A stretch of 64,000 nucleotides of DNA from Mammaliicoccus sciuri (GCF_025561425.1 NZ_CP094824.1:124001-188000); one strand, 5' to 3'; positions 19,502 through 28,885 are shown, counted from the stretch's first letter. The notes: generated by a model from the sequence alone, not told the origin. Translations and numbers: made by a program.

Positions 19502-20845
19502 ATGAATACGAAGACCAATTTAGAAGCGGTTACCGAGAATGAGTTACCTATCCAAAATAATATAAAAAGCTTATGGGAAAAATTAATGAAAGCTAAAGTT
19601 GGTGTATTACCATTACCGTTATACATTGTCTTAGCTGCGATTATATTAACAGCATCTGTATACAATACATTACCAGCAGATATGATTGGTGGATTTGCTG
19701 TCATTATGATTTTAGGAATATTGCTTGGCGATTTAGGTCAGAGAATTCCTATATTAAAAGAAATAGGTGGACCAGCTATTTTAGCATTGCTCGTACCTTC
19801 TATTTTAGTATTTTTAAATGTGATTAATACATCTTCAATGGAAGCCGTTACGACTTTGATGAAGACATCTAATTTCTTGTATTTCTATATTTCTTGTTTA
19901 GTAGTCGGTAGTATTTTAGGCATGAATAGAAAAATGTTAATTCAAGGTTTCACACGCATGTTTGTGCCTTTAATAGTGGGTACAGTCTTAGCTGTCGTAG
20001 TAGGTATGTTAGTTGGATTATTGTTTGGATATGATTTACAACATACTTTCTTCTATATCGTTGTTCCAATTATCGGTGGCGGTATTGGTGAAGGGATACT
20101 TCCATTATCTATTGCATATTCATCTATTTTAGGTGGATCAGCAGAATCATTCGTATCTCAAATGATTCCAGCAGCTGTTATTGGAAATATTTTCGCAGTT
20201 GTCAGTGCTGGCCTTATGATGCGTTTAGGTGAAAAGAAAAAGCATCTTTCAGGAAATGGGAAGTTAGTAAAATCAGAAGATGGTAATGAAGTTCCTGAAG
20301 AGAAAGAGAAAGTCATTGATTTCTCACTAATGGGTGCAGGGTTACTCATTGCTTGTACATTCTTTATTGTTGGTACACTTGGTCAGAAATTCATTGGTGT
20401 CCCAGGACCGGTTATTATGATTTTATTTGCGACATTAATTAAATGTCTTAAAGTGATGCCACATAAAATGGAAGACGGAGCGCATAATTTATACAAATTT
20501 GTATCAACAAGTTTAACTTGGCCGTTAATGGTCGGTCTCGGTATGCTTTATATTCCATTAGAGGATGTTGTGAAGATTGTGACACCAGCCTACGTTATCG
20601 TATGTGCGTCAGTTGTATTCATCATGATGTTATCTGGATATTTCGTAGGAAAATTAATGAAGATGTATCCTGTTGATGCAGCCATCGTAACAGGTTGTCA
20701 TAGTGGATTAGGCGGTACAGGAGATGTTGCGATATTATCAGCGTCTAAACGTATGGCATTAATGCCGTTTGCACAAGTTGCTACTAGAATCGGTGGTGTA
20801 TCTACCGTAATCTTAGCATCACTTTTATTAAAATTATTAAGCTAA
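19502..20845 (+). CDS. 2-hydroxycarboxylate:cation symporter (CitS/MaeN family)
   Basis: 447 residues. The start is the ATG at 19502 with AAGGGGGA 5-12 bases upstream; a longer frame would place this site inside the gene. 2HCT family transporter with 10-11 hydrophobic helices in two halves. Each half has a re-entrant GGxG-type loop: PIIGGGIGEGILPLS in the first and HSGLGGTGDVAILSAS in the second, followed by MPFAQVATRIGGVS, the substrate-binding segment with a conserved Arg. Likely sodium-coupled malate uptake given the malic enzyme gene 27 bases downstream; citrate is the main alternative. Confidence 0.92.
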   Translation: MNTKTNLEAVTENELPIQNNIKSLWEKLMKAKVGVLPLPLYIVLAAIILTASVYNTLPADMIGGFAVIMILGILLGDLGQRIPILKEIGGPAILALLVPSILVFLNVINTSSMEAVTTLMKTSNFLYFYISCLVVGSILGMNRKMLIQGFTRMFVPLIVGTVLAVVVGMLVGLLFGYDLQHTFFYIVVPIIGGGIGEGILPLSIAYSSILGGSAESFVSQMIPAAVIGNIFAVVSAGLMMRLGEKKKHLSGNGKLVKSEDGNEVPEEKEKVIDFSLMGAGLLIACTFFIVGTLGQKFIGVPGPVIMILFATLIKCLKVMPHKMEDGAHNLYKFVSTSLTWPLMVGLGMLYIPLEDVVKIVTPAYVIVCASVVFIMMLSGYFVGKLMKMYPVDAAIVTGCHSGLGGTGDVAILSASKRMALMPFAQVATRIGGVSTVILASLLLKLLS

Positions 20846-20872
20846 ATATAAATAAATAAGGAGTAATTAAAA

Positions 20873-22054
20873 ATGACTGAAAGTAATGAATACGGTGAAT
20901 CTATAAATTTACATCAAGAACGCGCAGGTAAAATTGAAATCACGAGCAAAGTAGATGTGACTTCAGAAGAAGACTTAAGTGTTGTTTATACACCAGGTGT
21001 TTCGGCAGTATGTAGAGCAATTGCTGAAGATGAAACAAAAGTAAATACATTGACTGCAAGAGGTAACATGATTGCAGTTATTACAGACGGAACAGCTGTA
21101 CTTGGTTTAGGTGATATCGGTCCAAAAGCAGCCATTCCTGTTATGGAAGGTAAGAGTATTCTCTTTAAAAAACTTGCGAATGTAGATGCTTTTCCAATTT
21201 CATTAGACACGAAAGATACTGAAGAAATCATTTCAATTATTAAAGCGTTACAACCTAATTTTTCAGGTATCAATTTAGAAGATATTTCAGCACCTCGTTG
21301 CTTTGAAATAGAGAAGCGTTTAATAGAAGAATTAGATATACCTGTATTTCATGACGATCAACACGGAACAGCAATCGTCGTACTTGCAGCATTAATCAAT
21401 GCACTTAAAGTTGTAGATAAAGCGGATAAAGATGCCAAAATCATTATAAATGGCGCAGGTTCAGCAGGTATTGCGATTGCGAAATTATTGTTAGAAGCGG
21501 GTTATCAAAACATTACGCTCGTCAGTCTAGAAGGCGTCTTAAATAAATCAGAAGAATGGTTGAATGATGCACAAAGAGAAATTGCTGAATATACAAATCT
21601 TGATAATATCCATGGAACTTTAGAAGATGTTATTAAAGATGCTGATGTATTTATCGGTGTATCAGGTCCAAAAGCTTTATCAAAAGAACATGTTCAATCA
21701 ATGAACAACGACCCAATTATCTTTGCATTAGCAAATCCAACACCAGAAATATATCCGGAAGAAGCGTATGAAGCGGGTGCAGCAATCGTTGGAACAGGTC
21801 GTTCAGACTATCCAAATCAAATTAATAATCTGTTAGCATTCCCTGGTATATTTAGAGGTGTATTAGACGCCAAGACACAGCATATCACAACTGAAATGAA
21901 AATAGCAGCAGCAAAAGCCATAGCAGCAACCATTCATAAAGATGAACTCAATGCGAATTATGTTATTCCAAATTCATTAGAAAAAAGAGTCGTCGATCAA
22001 GTAGCATCATCAGTCCAACAATGCGTAGAAAATAAAACAGAAGTGTTGGTGTAA
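20873..22054 (+). CDS. Malic enzyme (malate to pyruvate + CO2)
   Basis: 393 residues, the short bacterial form. N-terminal catalytic domain: VVYTPGVSAVCRAIA with the catalytic Tyr, and ISLDTKDTEEI, NLEDISAPRCFEIE and PVFHDDQHGTAIV carrying metal-binding acidic residues and Asp pair. The NAD(P) Rossmann motif is NGAGSAGIAIAKLL (near 193-206). Follows the symporter with AAGGAG 9 bases before the ATG. Together they form a malate use unit like the maePE genes of lactobacilli (known pathway; the local role is inferred). Confidence 0.95.
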   Translation: MTESNEYGESINLHQERAGKIEITSKVDVTSEEDLSVVYTPGVSAVCRAIAEDETKVNTLTARGNMIAVITDGTAVLGLGDIGPKAAIPVMEGKSILFKKLANVDAFPISLDTKDTEEIISIIKALQPNFSGINLEDISAPRCFEIEKRLIEELDIPVFHDDQHGTAIVVLAALINALKVVDKADKDAKIIINGAGSAGIAIAKLLLEAGYQNITLVSLEGVLNKSEEWLNDAQREIAEYTNLDNIHGTLEDVIKDADVFIGVSGPKALSKEHVQSMNNDPIIFALANPTPEIYPEEAYEAGAAIVGTGRSDYPNQINNLLAFPGIFRGVLDAKTQHITTEMKIAAAKAIAATIHKDELNANYVIPNSLEKRVVDQVASSVQQCVENKTEVLV

Positions 22055-22074
22055 GGTATATTTCGAAATAGTTC

Positions 22075-22107
22075 AAAAAGAATAGAGAAATCTATTCTTT
22101 TTTTATT
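22075..22107 (+). terminator. Rho-independent terminator after malic enzyme
   Basis: Arms AAAAAGAATAGA and TCTATTCTTTTT with a GAAA loop and a T tract. Ends the symporter-malic enzyme operon. Confidence 0.92.
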
Positions 22108-22192
22108 TAGGTTACTATAGAAAGTCATTTTGATATGAATTACAATACATTTATAAACTTTTTTATGAAAATGACAGTTCGGAGGAAGGAAT

Positions 22193-22792
22193 TTGAAACA
22201 GATATTTTCGGGAATGATATTAATATTACTACTTTTAATCGTTGGTGTATTTGGTTTCATCGCGTATCAATTTATTGCTGGTGATAATCGTATTGAATTT
22301 TCTAGTAATCAACAAACAGATGATAAAGAACCGAGTAGTGAAGAAAGTCATGACAAAGAATCCAGTGATGAAACTGAGGAACCAGAAGGCGATCCTCCAA
22401 GCATCGATGTCCAAACGACTCAATTTAGCCAAGGCTTTATGAATGCTGATGTAAGAAGCGGATTCTATGGAGTAGGTATTGGATTGTCGCAAGATGCCAT
22501 TGAAAAGAAATTCGGGAAGTCAGATGGCCGTATAGAAGCTGGACAATCTCACGCAGAAAAATATGGTAACGTAGCAGTAAAATATAATAGCAAAGATAAA
22601 GCAGAACATATATACATAGCGCCAACAAATGTAACAGTAGAAGCATTTAAATCCGTTCACGGAACACCAACGATAGAAAATAGCGATGGGTTAGTTTATG
22701 ATGATAATCCAAACAATTCCTTCTCAATATTAATAACGACAAAGAATGGTAAAATAACAGCCATAGAAAATGCCGATCAAATACAAAGATAA
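22193..22792 (+). CDS. Membrane-anchored hypothetical protein
   Basis: 199 residues from TTG, with GGAGGAAGG just upstream. One N-terminal transmembrane helix (about 5-29), an acidic Ser/Glu/Asp-rich linker (about 38-68), then a globular domain of about 115 residues with GVGIGLSQDAIEKKFGKSD, a pattern seen in CAP-associated or DUF4309-like domains outside the membrane. I do not recognise a specific function. The stop codon at 22790-22792 is followed in the same frame by another open stretch (22793-23149). Confidence 0.7.
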   Translation: MKQIFSGMILILLLLIVGVFGFIAYQFIAGDNRIEFSSNQQTDDKEPSSEESHDKESSDETEEPEGDPPSIDVQTTQFSQGFMNADVRSGFYGVGIGLSQDAIEKKFGKSDGRIEAGQSHAEKYGNVAVKYNSKDKAEHIYIAPTNVTVEAFKSVHGTPTIENSDGLVYDDNPNNSFSILITTKNGKITAIENADQIQR

Positions 22793-23149
22793 GATAATGC
22801 CAGCTATGAAAATGTAGCTATAGGTAATGACGAAGACAAACATACAATTATTTTAGAAACTGAGCACAAATTACAACTTAGAAAAGAAGGGCAAATTAGT
22901 GCTTATGAACTTAGACAAGCTGGATTTTTGGCGAATCAATTATCACAAAGGTCACTAACAGAACAAAGTAAATTTGCTGCACGTGTATACGCACAAGCAA
23001 TCGCAACAGAACATATGAGAGGACATGCAATTGTATCATCAGATTATGCTGTTAAAGTGATGAATGTAATATCTACCAATGATTTAAAGCTAGTGACTGA
23101 AGAAAGAAATAAACAAATCCATATAGCGAAAGATATTATGGAAAGATGA
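22793..23149 (+). pseudogene. Fragment of an unidentified gene
   Basis: An open stretch of 118 codons with protein-like composition (begins DNASYENVAIGNDEDK, ends KQIHIAKDIMER) but no start codon or ribosome site until 22928. It continues the frame of the preceding gene across its stop codon. Either the two were once one gene cut by a nonsense change, or this is the C-terminal remnant of a separate gene whose 5' part was deleted. I do not recognise the family. Confidence 0.5.
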
Positions 23150-23174
23150 ATATTGATTGAGTTGAGGGTTTAGT

Positions 23175-23238
23175 AAAGCCAAGAGAGCGCTGAAGTCATG
23201 GCTTAAGTAGTGAATAAAGCCAAGAGATTGCCCAAGTC
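23175..23238. repeat. 41-bp tandem repeat, part left of IS
   Basis: Units of 41 bp start at 23175 and 23216 with AAAGCCAAGAGA. Each contains AAGCCA and TGGCTT arms that can form a hairpin. The second unit is cut at 23238 by an IS3-family element and continues at 25734. About 2.75 units in all. Confidence 0.8.
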
Positions 23239-24237
23239 TGTACTGAACCCAAAAATCTAAACCTTAATTAGTATATTATTTCAAAGGTTTGTCTCCTGTA
23301 ATTTTTGGGAGATAAGCCTTTTAATTTTGATTTGATTCTTTCGTTATTATAAAAATCGATATATCGATGAATAGCTTGTTCAAGGTCCTGAAAATCTTTA
23401 AATTCTTGGCCATAATACATTTCTTGTTTAAGTAACCAAAAAAAGTTTTCCATAACTGAATTATCTAGACAATTACCTTTTCTAGACATACTCTGAAATA
23501 TTTTATGGTCTTTTAATAATCTAGTGTATTGTGAATGTTGATAATGCCAGCCTTGATCTGAATGAATCGTTAAACGATGATCTAGGTTTGGACGACGCTT
23601 TATCATTTCTTTTAATGGATTGATGACTATATCTAATGTAGGACGACTTGAGATTTTAAAGCTGATAATCTCTGAACTATATAAGTCCATAAAAGGTGAT
23701 AAATATAATTTCTGACCATTCATTAATTTGAACTCTGTAATATCTGTTACGACTTTTTGAAATGGGAGACTTGTTTTAAATCTACGATTTAATATATTTT
23801 GAGCTACTTTACCAACTTTACCTTTAAAGGAACGATACTTACGACCTCTATGTGTGAACTTTGTACAAGTTAGATTATGTTCTTTCATAATTCTTAGTAC
23901 TTTTTTATGATTTACGATAAGACCTCTATTTCTTAGTGCTTGTGTAACACGACGATAACCATAGGTATGGTTTGATTCTTCACATATTTCTTTTATTACT
24001 TGAATCAATGTTTCATCTTTATCAGCTTTACTAAATTTATTTATCCAATAATAGTATACAGATTTAGCTATTTGAGCGACTTTAAATAAGATACTTAATC
24101 ATATATTATATGTTTCATTTAGTTCCTTAATGACCTTTACTATTTCTGATTTTTGCTTCCGTAAATGTCGGTCAAGGCTTGTAACTTTTTTTGATAAGCT
24201 ATACCTGCCTTTAACGTCTCATTTTCATTTCTAAGTC
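23239..24237 (-). mobile_element. Partial duplicate of IS3-family element (999 bp)
   Basis: This segment repeats 24238-25236 with about four base differences that I can see. It has the IS terminal end (TGTACTGAACCC) and orfB but only the last part of orfA, and no distal IS end. Both junctions carry AAGTC: upstream flank CCAAGTC and internal CTAAGTC. That fits tandem duplication between short direct repeats rather than a separate insertion. Confidence 0.85.
23268..24008 (-). CDS. IS3-family transposase OrfB, duplicated copy
   Basis: 246 residues from the first ATG; the frame is open further upstream, as in the full copy. The rve integrase core is visible (VVTDITEFK, HSDQGWHYQH, NSVMENFF). Trp replaces the Gly that follows MENFF in the other copy (FFWLLKQE versus FFGLLKQE), beside the catalytic Glu. 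It has no complete orfA, so it likely has no route to a full transposase; probably inactive. Confidence 0.85.
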   Translation of the reverse strand: MIQVIKEICEESNHTYGYRRVTQALRNRGLIVNHKKVLRIMKEHNLTCTKFTHRGRKYRSFKGKVGKVAQNILNRRFKTSLPFQKVVTDITEFKLMNGQKLYLSPFMDLYSSEIISFKISSRPTLDIVINPLKEMIKRRPNLDHRLTIHSDQGWHYQHSQYTRLLKDHKIFQSMSRKGNCLDNSVMENFFWLLKQEMYYGQEFKDFQDLEQAIHRYIDFYNNERIKSKLKGLSPKNYRRQTFEIIY

Positions 24238-24266
24238 TGTACTGAACCCAAAAATCTAAACCTTAA

Positions 24267-25007
24267 TTAGTATATTATTTCAAAGGTTTGTCTCCTGTAA
24301 TTTTTGGGAGATAAGCCTTTTAATTTTGATTTGATTCTTTCGTTATTATAAAAATCGATATATCGATGAATAGCTTGTTCAAGGTCCTGAAAATCTTTAA
24401 ATTCTTGGCCATAATACATTTCTTGTTTAAGTAACCCAAAAAAGTTTTCCATAACTGAATTATCTAGACAATTACCTTTTCTAGACATACTCTGAAATAT
24501 TTTATGGTCTTTTAATAATCTAGTGTATTGTGAATGTTGATAATGCCAGCCTTGATCTGAATGAATCGTTAAACGATGATCTAGGTTTGGACGACGCTTT
24601 ATCATTTCTTTTAATGGATTGATGACTATATCTAATGTAGGACGACTTGAGATTTTAAAGCTGATAATCTCTGAACTATATAAGTCCATAAAAGGTGATA
24701 AATATAATTTCTGACCATTCATTAATTTGAACTCTGTAATATCTGTTACGACTTTTTGAAATGGGAGACTTGTTTTAAATCTACGATTTAATATATTTTG
24801 AGCTACTTTACCAACTTTACCTTTAAAGGAACGATACTTACGACCTCTATGTGTGAACTTTGTACAAGTTAGATTATGTTCTTTCATAATTCTTAGTACT
24901 TTTTTATGATTTACGATAAGACCTCTATTTCTTAGTGCTTGTGTAATACGACGATAACCATAGGTATAGTTTGATTCTTCACATATTTCTTTTATTACTT
25001 GAATCAA
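24267..25007 (-). CDS. IS3-family transposase OrfB
   Basis: 246 residues from the first ATG, but the frame continues open to about 25133 and overlaps the end of orfA, so the natural product is probably an OrfAB fusion made by frameshifting near the A-rich end of orfA. The HTH_21-like region (YTYGYRRITQALRNRG) is followed by the integrase core with DDE residues in VVTDITEFK, HSDQGWHYQH and MENFFGLLKQE. Appears intact. Confidence 0.9.
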   Translation of the reverse strand: MIQVIKEICEESNYTYGYRRITQALRNRGLIVNHKKVLRIMKEHNLTCTKFTHRGRKYRSFKGKVGKVAQNILNRRFKTSLPFQKVVTDITEFKLMNGQKLYLSPFMDLYSSEIISFKISSRPTLDIVINPLKEMIKRRPNLDHRLTIHSDQGWHYQHSQYTRLLKDHKIFQSMSRKGNCLDNSVMENFFGLLKQEMYYGQEFKDFQDLEQAIHRYIDFYNNERIKSKLKGLSPKNYRRQTFEIIY

Positions 25008-25138
25008 TGTTTCATCTTTATCAGCTTTACTAAATTTATTTATCCAATAATAGTATACAGATTTAGCTATTTGAGCGACTTTAAATAAGATACTTAATCG
25101 TATATTATATGTTTCATTTAGTTCCTTAATGACCTTTA

Positions 25139-25675
25139 CTATTTCTGATTTTTGCTTCCGTAAATGTCGGTCAAGGCTTGTAACTTTTTTTGATAAGCTA
25201 TACCTGCCTTTAACGTCTCATTTTCATTTCTAAGTCTTTCAAGTTCTTCACGTTCATTTTCATTTAAAGGTAAATTTTTATTATCTGATTTAGATCGTTT
25301 TTTAGTCATAGTGTGAGTTTGTCCCTTTTGTTTATTATCTATATCAAGACGACACTTTTCATCAAATTGATGTTGCCAATTGGCAATGATAATAGGATTA
25401 ATAATTCTAAAGTGATTCGCAGTATCTTGATAAGACAACATATTTTCTTGTCTAAATTTTAAAACAGATAATTTAAATTCGCTAGTATAAACAGTATTTC
25501 TACTTTTTATTTCTAAACCTTCTTCTCCAAACTCTTTATATTGATTGACCCAAATCCGAAGGACAGACCAACTTGAAATACCATATTTTAAAGCAATTGT
25601 TCTATAACTTTGATGTCCTTCTAAATATTCTTTTACAAGTTTTAGTTTGAATTTAAATTCATATTTTTTCCTCAT
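25139..25675 (-). CDS. IS3-family transposase OrfA
   Basis: 178 residues from the ATG at 25675, which has GGGGTG about 8 bases upstream; a start 5 codons earlier lacks such a site. Two HTH repeats (KYEFKFKLKLVKEYLEG, ALKYGISSWSVLRIWVNQY; and a second after residue 60), then a charged coiled-coil end (ENEREELERLRNENETLKAG). DNA-binding partner of OrfB. Confidence 0.9.
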   Translation of the reverse strand: MRKKYEFKFKLKLVKEYLEGHQSYRTIALKYGISSWSVLRIWVNQYKEFGEEGLEIKSRNTVYTSEFKLSVLKFRQENMLSYQDTANHFRIINPIIIANWQHQFDEKCRLDIDNKQKGQTHTMTKKRSKSDNKNLPLNENEREELERLRNENETLKAGIAYQKKLQALTDIYGSKNQK

Positions 25676-25733
25676 TAGAATGCACCCCAATATTTTGATT
25701 TGTTTAGTTCAAATATTTGGGTTCACATCAGTC

Positions 25734-25782
25734 ATGGCTTAAGAGATGAATAAAGCCAAGAGATTGCCCAAGTCATGGCTTA
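25734..25782. repeat. 41-bp tandem repeat, part right of IS
   Basis: Rest of the second unit (25734-25751) and a third, partial unit (25752-25782). See the left part at 23175. Confidence 0.78.
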
Positions 25783-25831
25783 CACTCATACAACCCCAAT
25801 ATTTATTTAATTTCACCATCCTAAATACGAC

Positions 25832-25867
25832 AAAAAGCAGGGTCATTTCTTGATGACCCTGCTTTTT
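25832..25867. terminator. Bidirectional rho-independent terminator
   Basis: Arms AAAAAGCAGGGTCAT and ATGACCCTGCTTTTT with loop TTCTTG. It ends the siderophore-uptake operon on the minus strand. Confidence 0.93.
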
Positions 25868-25938
25868 CAATATTCTATCGTTATTTACTTTGATAGTGTT
25901 TCACGATTTCGTACAATACGCTAATACTATCAAATATA

Positions 25939-26922
25939 TCATTTCCTACTCTTGATTAATAAATACATAAAGAATGGTGAACCGATGAGTGCGGTAAAGA
26001 TTCCTGCTGGGATTTCTTTTGGTAAGAAGAGTGTTCTACCGATTAAATCACTTAATAATAGTATGATGGCGCCGATTATGGCACTATAAAATATTCGATT
26101 CCTAAATTGATGTGCACCGAGTTTAAGTGCGATGTGTGGTGCGATTAACCCAACAAATTGTATGCCACCTACATAACTCATAGATATACCAATTAAGATA
26201 CTCATTGATATTAATGCAATGACTGATATGTGTTGATAAGGATTACCTAAAGCTAGTGATAAATTTCTACCTAGGTAATGAATATCAAATGATCTTGCAT
26301 AATATGTTAGGACAAACATAACGATAAGTAAGATGCTTCCTACTATCATAACTTGTTGATATTCTGCTTGATGAACGGATCCTGTAATCCAAATTTGTGC
26401 TTGAGCACTGCGTTTATTTGAAGTTAATATTAAGAACATTATAATTGCTTGGCAAAGTATATTAAAGCTTATACCAATGAGTATGAGACGATCTCGTTTG
26501 TAACTTTTTCGCATTGTTAAATAATATAATAATGCCGTTACAATTATCGCACCAAGCATTGAAAAGATTGGCTGATAAGCTATTGGTAATAATAAAGCTT
26601 CGGTACTTGTTGTTAAGACAATAAGAAATACTAATGAACCAACATTAGCACCTTGTGATATACCAATCACATCAGGTGATGCTAGTGGATTCTTCGTAAT
26701 AAATTGTAAGACACAACCTGCAATACCGAGTGCTGCACCCGTAACAATAGCTAACAAGACTCTCGGTAGTCTTAAAGTATTAATGACTAAGTTTGTATAA
26801 GGATCTCCAAGTTTAAATATGCCACTTAATACATTTTGAGGTGCGATAAAGCTATCACCTAACATGAGTGTGAGTAAAGTCGTTAACATGAGCATGATAA
26901 TAAGTATGATAAATTTCTTCAT
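25939..26922 (-). CDS. htsC: Iron-siderophore ABC permease (FecCD family)
   Basis: 327 residues, about nine to ten transmembrane helices. FecCD signatures: LRLPRVLLAIVTGAALGIAG near 50-70, NPLASPDVIGISQGAN, and GLIAPHIALKLGAHQFRN near the C-terminus, which contacts the ATPase. Partner of the preceding permease (4-base ATGA overlap). The third gene after a YfiY/HtsA-like lipoprotein; no ATPase gene lies nearby, as in S. aureus hts, where FhuC serves. The symbol rests on order and family, not on a full alignment. Confidence 0.88.
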   Translation of the reverse strand: MKKFIILIIMLMLTTLLTLMLGDSFIAPQNVLSGIFKLGDPYTNLVINTLRLPRVLLAIVTGAALGIAGCVLQFITKNPLASPDVIGISQGANVGSLVFLIVLTTSTEALLLPIAYQPIFSMLGAIIVTALLYYLTMRKSYKRDRLILIGISFNILCQAIIMFLILTSNKRSAQAQIWITGSVHQAEYQQVMIVGSILLIVMFVLTYYARSFDIHYLGRNLSLALGNPYQHISVIALISMSILIGISMSYVGGIQFVGLIAPHIALKLGAHQFRNRIFYSAIIGAIILLLSDLIGRTLFLPKEIPAGIFTALIGSPFFMYLLIKSRK

Positions 26923-27917
26923 TCTGTTAACTCCTTACGATTAAGAATTAAATAAATGAATATTGGTGCACCAATAAGAGCTGTTGTAATACCGACTGGC
27001 AATTCTCTCGGCATTAATAAATATCTGCTTAAAATGTCGCTTAGTAATAGAAGACAACCACCTAGAACACCTGATAAAGGTATGACGATGAAATGGTTAT
27101 GAGATTTACATAACAATTTCGCAACATGAGGTGTAATCAGTCCTATAAAGGCAATCGGACCAGCTAATGCGACGGCTGCTCCACTTAATAGAACAACAGC
27201 AATCATCGTGAATACTTTAATGGATAATATTTTAGCACCGAGTCCTTTTAATGCGTCATCACTTAGCATATAAAGATTAAGCGGCTTGGCCATGTAAATA
27301 GATATGATTAAACCAACGATAATAAATGGCCATATGTACATTAAAATATTAATATGTTTATTAGCTACCGAACCATTTAACCAATATATTAATTCTTCTA
27401 TAGCTGATTCGTTATAGATAAGTAGACCTTGAGTAATAGCCATACAAAAAGCACTAATACTTGCTCCAAATAAAGTTAATTCCATCGCATTGAATGGCTT
27501 AAAGGGTAATGTTGTCGCTAATATAATTAAAGTTGCAATGATGATGGTACCGATAAAAGCCATAACGGTTTGTTGAAATGCACCGTTCATACCAAACCCA
27601 ACAGTCGCAATCACAACCATTAAACTAGCACCACTGTTAACACCCATAATACCAGGACTTGCGAAAGGGTTTCGTGTAATGGTTTGGATCATTACACCAC
27701 TAATACCCATTAAAACACCGACAACCCCGCCCAAAATTGCGCGAGGTAGTCTTAATTGTGTCAGTACACGTTGATCTTTAATTGTTTCTCCTTGAATATA
27801 ATGTTGCCATATATCTGACAAGGTAAAATGCTTATAACCAAGCATCATGCTTAATATGAATAGTACGACAAACATACCTGAAAATAGGAGGAATAACCAA
27901 AGATATTTATTTTTCAT
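26919..27917 (-). CDS. htsB: Iron-siderophore ABC permease (FecCD family)
   Basis: 332 residues with the same fold as its neighbour: LRLPRAILGGVVGVLMGISG, NPFASPGIMGVNSGAS, GLITPHVAKLLCKSHNHF. Overlaps htsA by 11 bases and htsC by 4, showing one transcript. Forms a heterodimeric permease in the membrane. Confidence 0.88.
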   Translation of the reverse strand: MKNKYLWLFLLFSGMFVVLFILSMMLGYKHFTLSDIWQHYIQGETIKDQRVLTQLRLPRAILGGVVGVLMGISGVMIQTITRNPFASPGIMGVNSGASLMVVIATVGFGMNGAFQQTVMAFIGTIIIATLIILATTLPFKPFNAMELTLFGASISAFCMAITQGLLIYNESAIEELIYWLNGSVANKHINILMYIWPFIIVGLIISIYMAKPLNLYMLSDDALKGLGAKILSIKVFTMIAVVLLSGAAVALAGPIAFIGLITPHVAKLLCKSHNHFIVIPLSGVLGGCLLLLSDILSRYLLMPRELPVGITTALIGAPIFIYLILNRKELTE

Positions 27918-28836
27918 TCAATTTTTCCTTTAAATCATCAATCATCATATTGGCAGATAATACACCACCTGAAGTGTTCCAAACAGCATCATCTACTTTA
28001 TAAACATGACCTTTTTTAGATGCATTTAATTCTTTAAAGGCAGGATCATTTACCCATTCTTTTTCTAATGCTGAAACTTTCTTATCATCTTCTTGGAAAG
28101 TAAAGTAGAAGATGTAATCTCCGTCCATCGCATCAATGCGTTCTTTTGTAACACCTTTTTCTGCAAAGTCGTTCTTATCTTGACCTTTAGGACGTTTAAT
28201 ACCAAGTTCGTCTAAGATAACACCTGAGAATGTATCTTTATGATAAATTCTTACATCACCTGGCATAAAGCGAACCATTGATACTTCTGAGTTTGCTTTA
28301 TCTCCAATTTCTTCTTTTGCTTTTTTAACGTGATTATCGTAATTCTTTAAGACTTCATTTCCTTTATCTTCTTTATTTACAGCTTTCGCATATAATTTAA
28401 AGTTGTTTTTCCAGTCGCCACGTAGTTCTTTAGAGAATACAGTAGGTGCGATTTCAGAAAGTTTCTTGTATTGTGCTTCTTGTCTGAATTTATTACCGAT
28501 AATTAAATCTGGTTTAAGTTTCGCAATTTTTTCTAAGTTGATTTCACTTTCTCCACCCACAGGTTCAATGTCTTTATACTTCTTCTCTAAATGTTTATAC
28601 CATGGATCGCCAGCATATGAATTAGCAGCACCAACAGGTTTAACGCCCATTGAAACGAGTGCTTCTGTACCTTCATTTGTTAATACAACAACACGTTTAG
28701 GATTGTTAGGTACTTTAGTCGTTCCCATCGCATGTTTCACTTCATGCGTATCTTTGTCTGAAGATGCCTCTTGTTTATTACCACAAGCTGCAAGCATTAC
28801 AACAAGTACTACTAAAACTGATAAAAGTTTTCTCAT
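27907..28836 (-). CDS. htsA: Siderophore-binding lipoprotein (HtsA/YfiY type)
   Basis: 309 residues from the ATG at 28836, which has AAAGAGG 8-14 bases upstream; a longer frame would begin inside the Fur box. Signal peptide with lipobox LAAC (Cys about residue 19). PBP class III fold with EVKHAMGTTKVPNNPKRVVV, LTNEGTEALVSMGVKPVG and a C-terminal DDLKEKL. The wording of these motifs is closest to YfiY/HtsA proteins, which bind citrate-based siderophores. Preceded by its own Fur-box promoter region (28867-28885). Confidence 0.92.
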   Translation of the reverse strand: MRKLLSVLVVLVVMLAACGNKQEASSDKDTHEVKHAMGTTKVPNNPKRVVVLTNEGTEALVSMGVKPVGAANSYAGDPWYKHLEKKYKDIEPVGGESEINLEKIAKLKPDLIIGNKFRQEAQYKKLSEIAPTVFSKELRGDWKNNFKLYAKAVNKEDKGNEVLKNYDNHVKKAKEEIGDKANSEVSMVRFMPGDVRIYHKDTFSGVILDELGIKRPKGQDKNDFAEKGVTKERIDAMDGDYIFYFTFQEDDKKVSALEKEWVNDPAFKELNASKKGHVYKVDDAVWNTSGGVLSANMMIDDLKEKLNEK

Positions 28837-28866
28837 TTCTTTAACCTCTTTCTCAAGTTGAATTAT

Positions 28867-28885
28867 GATAATGATTTTCAATTTC
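28867..28885 (-). promoter_or_regulatory. Fur box upstream of htsA
   Basis: GATAATGATTTTCAATTTC matches the 19-bp Fur consensus at 16 positions. It lies 31 bases upstream of the htsA start. Confidence 0.75.

Larger units (their letters stand above)
24238..25730 (-). mobile_element. IS3-family (IS150-type) element, complete
   Basis: 1493 bp with imperfect terminal repeats: TGTACTGAACCCAAA at the left, and TGATGTGAACCCAAAT reading in from the right. The outer pair of ends (23239 and 25730) is flanked by a GTC duplication (23236-23238 and 25731-25733). It carries orfA and orfB on the minus strand. It is unrelated in sequence to the IS3-family copies at 5592 and 54487. It inserted into the 41-bp repeat array. 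Confidence 0.92.

Noticed and set aside
25867-25941. Short minus-strand peptide ending IVKHYQSK after htsC
   Set aside because: About 20 codons without start signal; overlaps the htsC end by chance.
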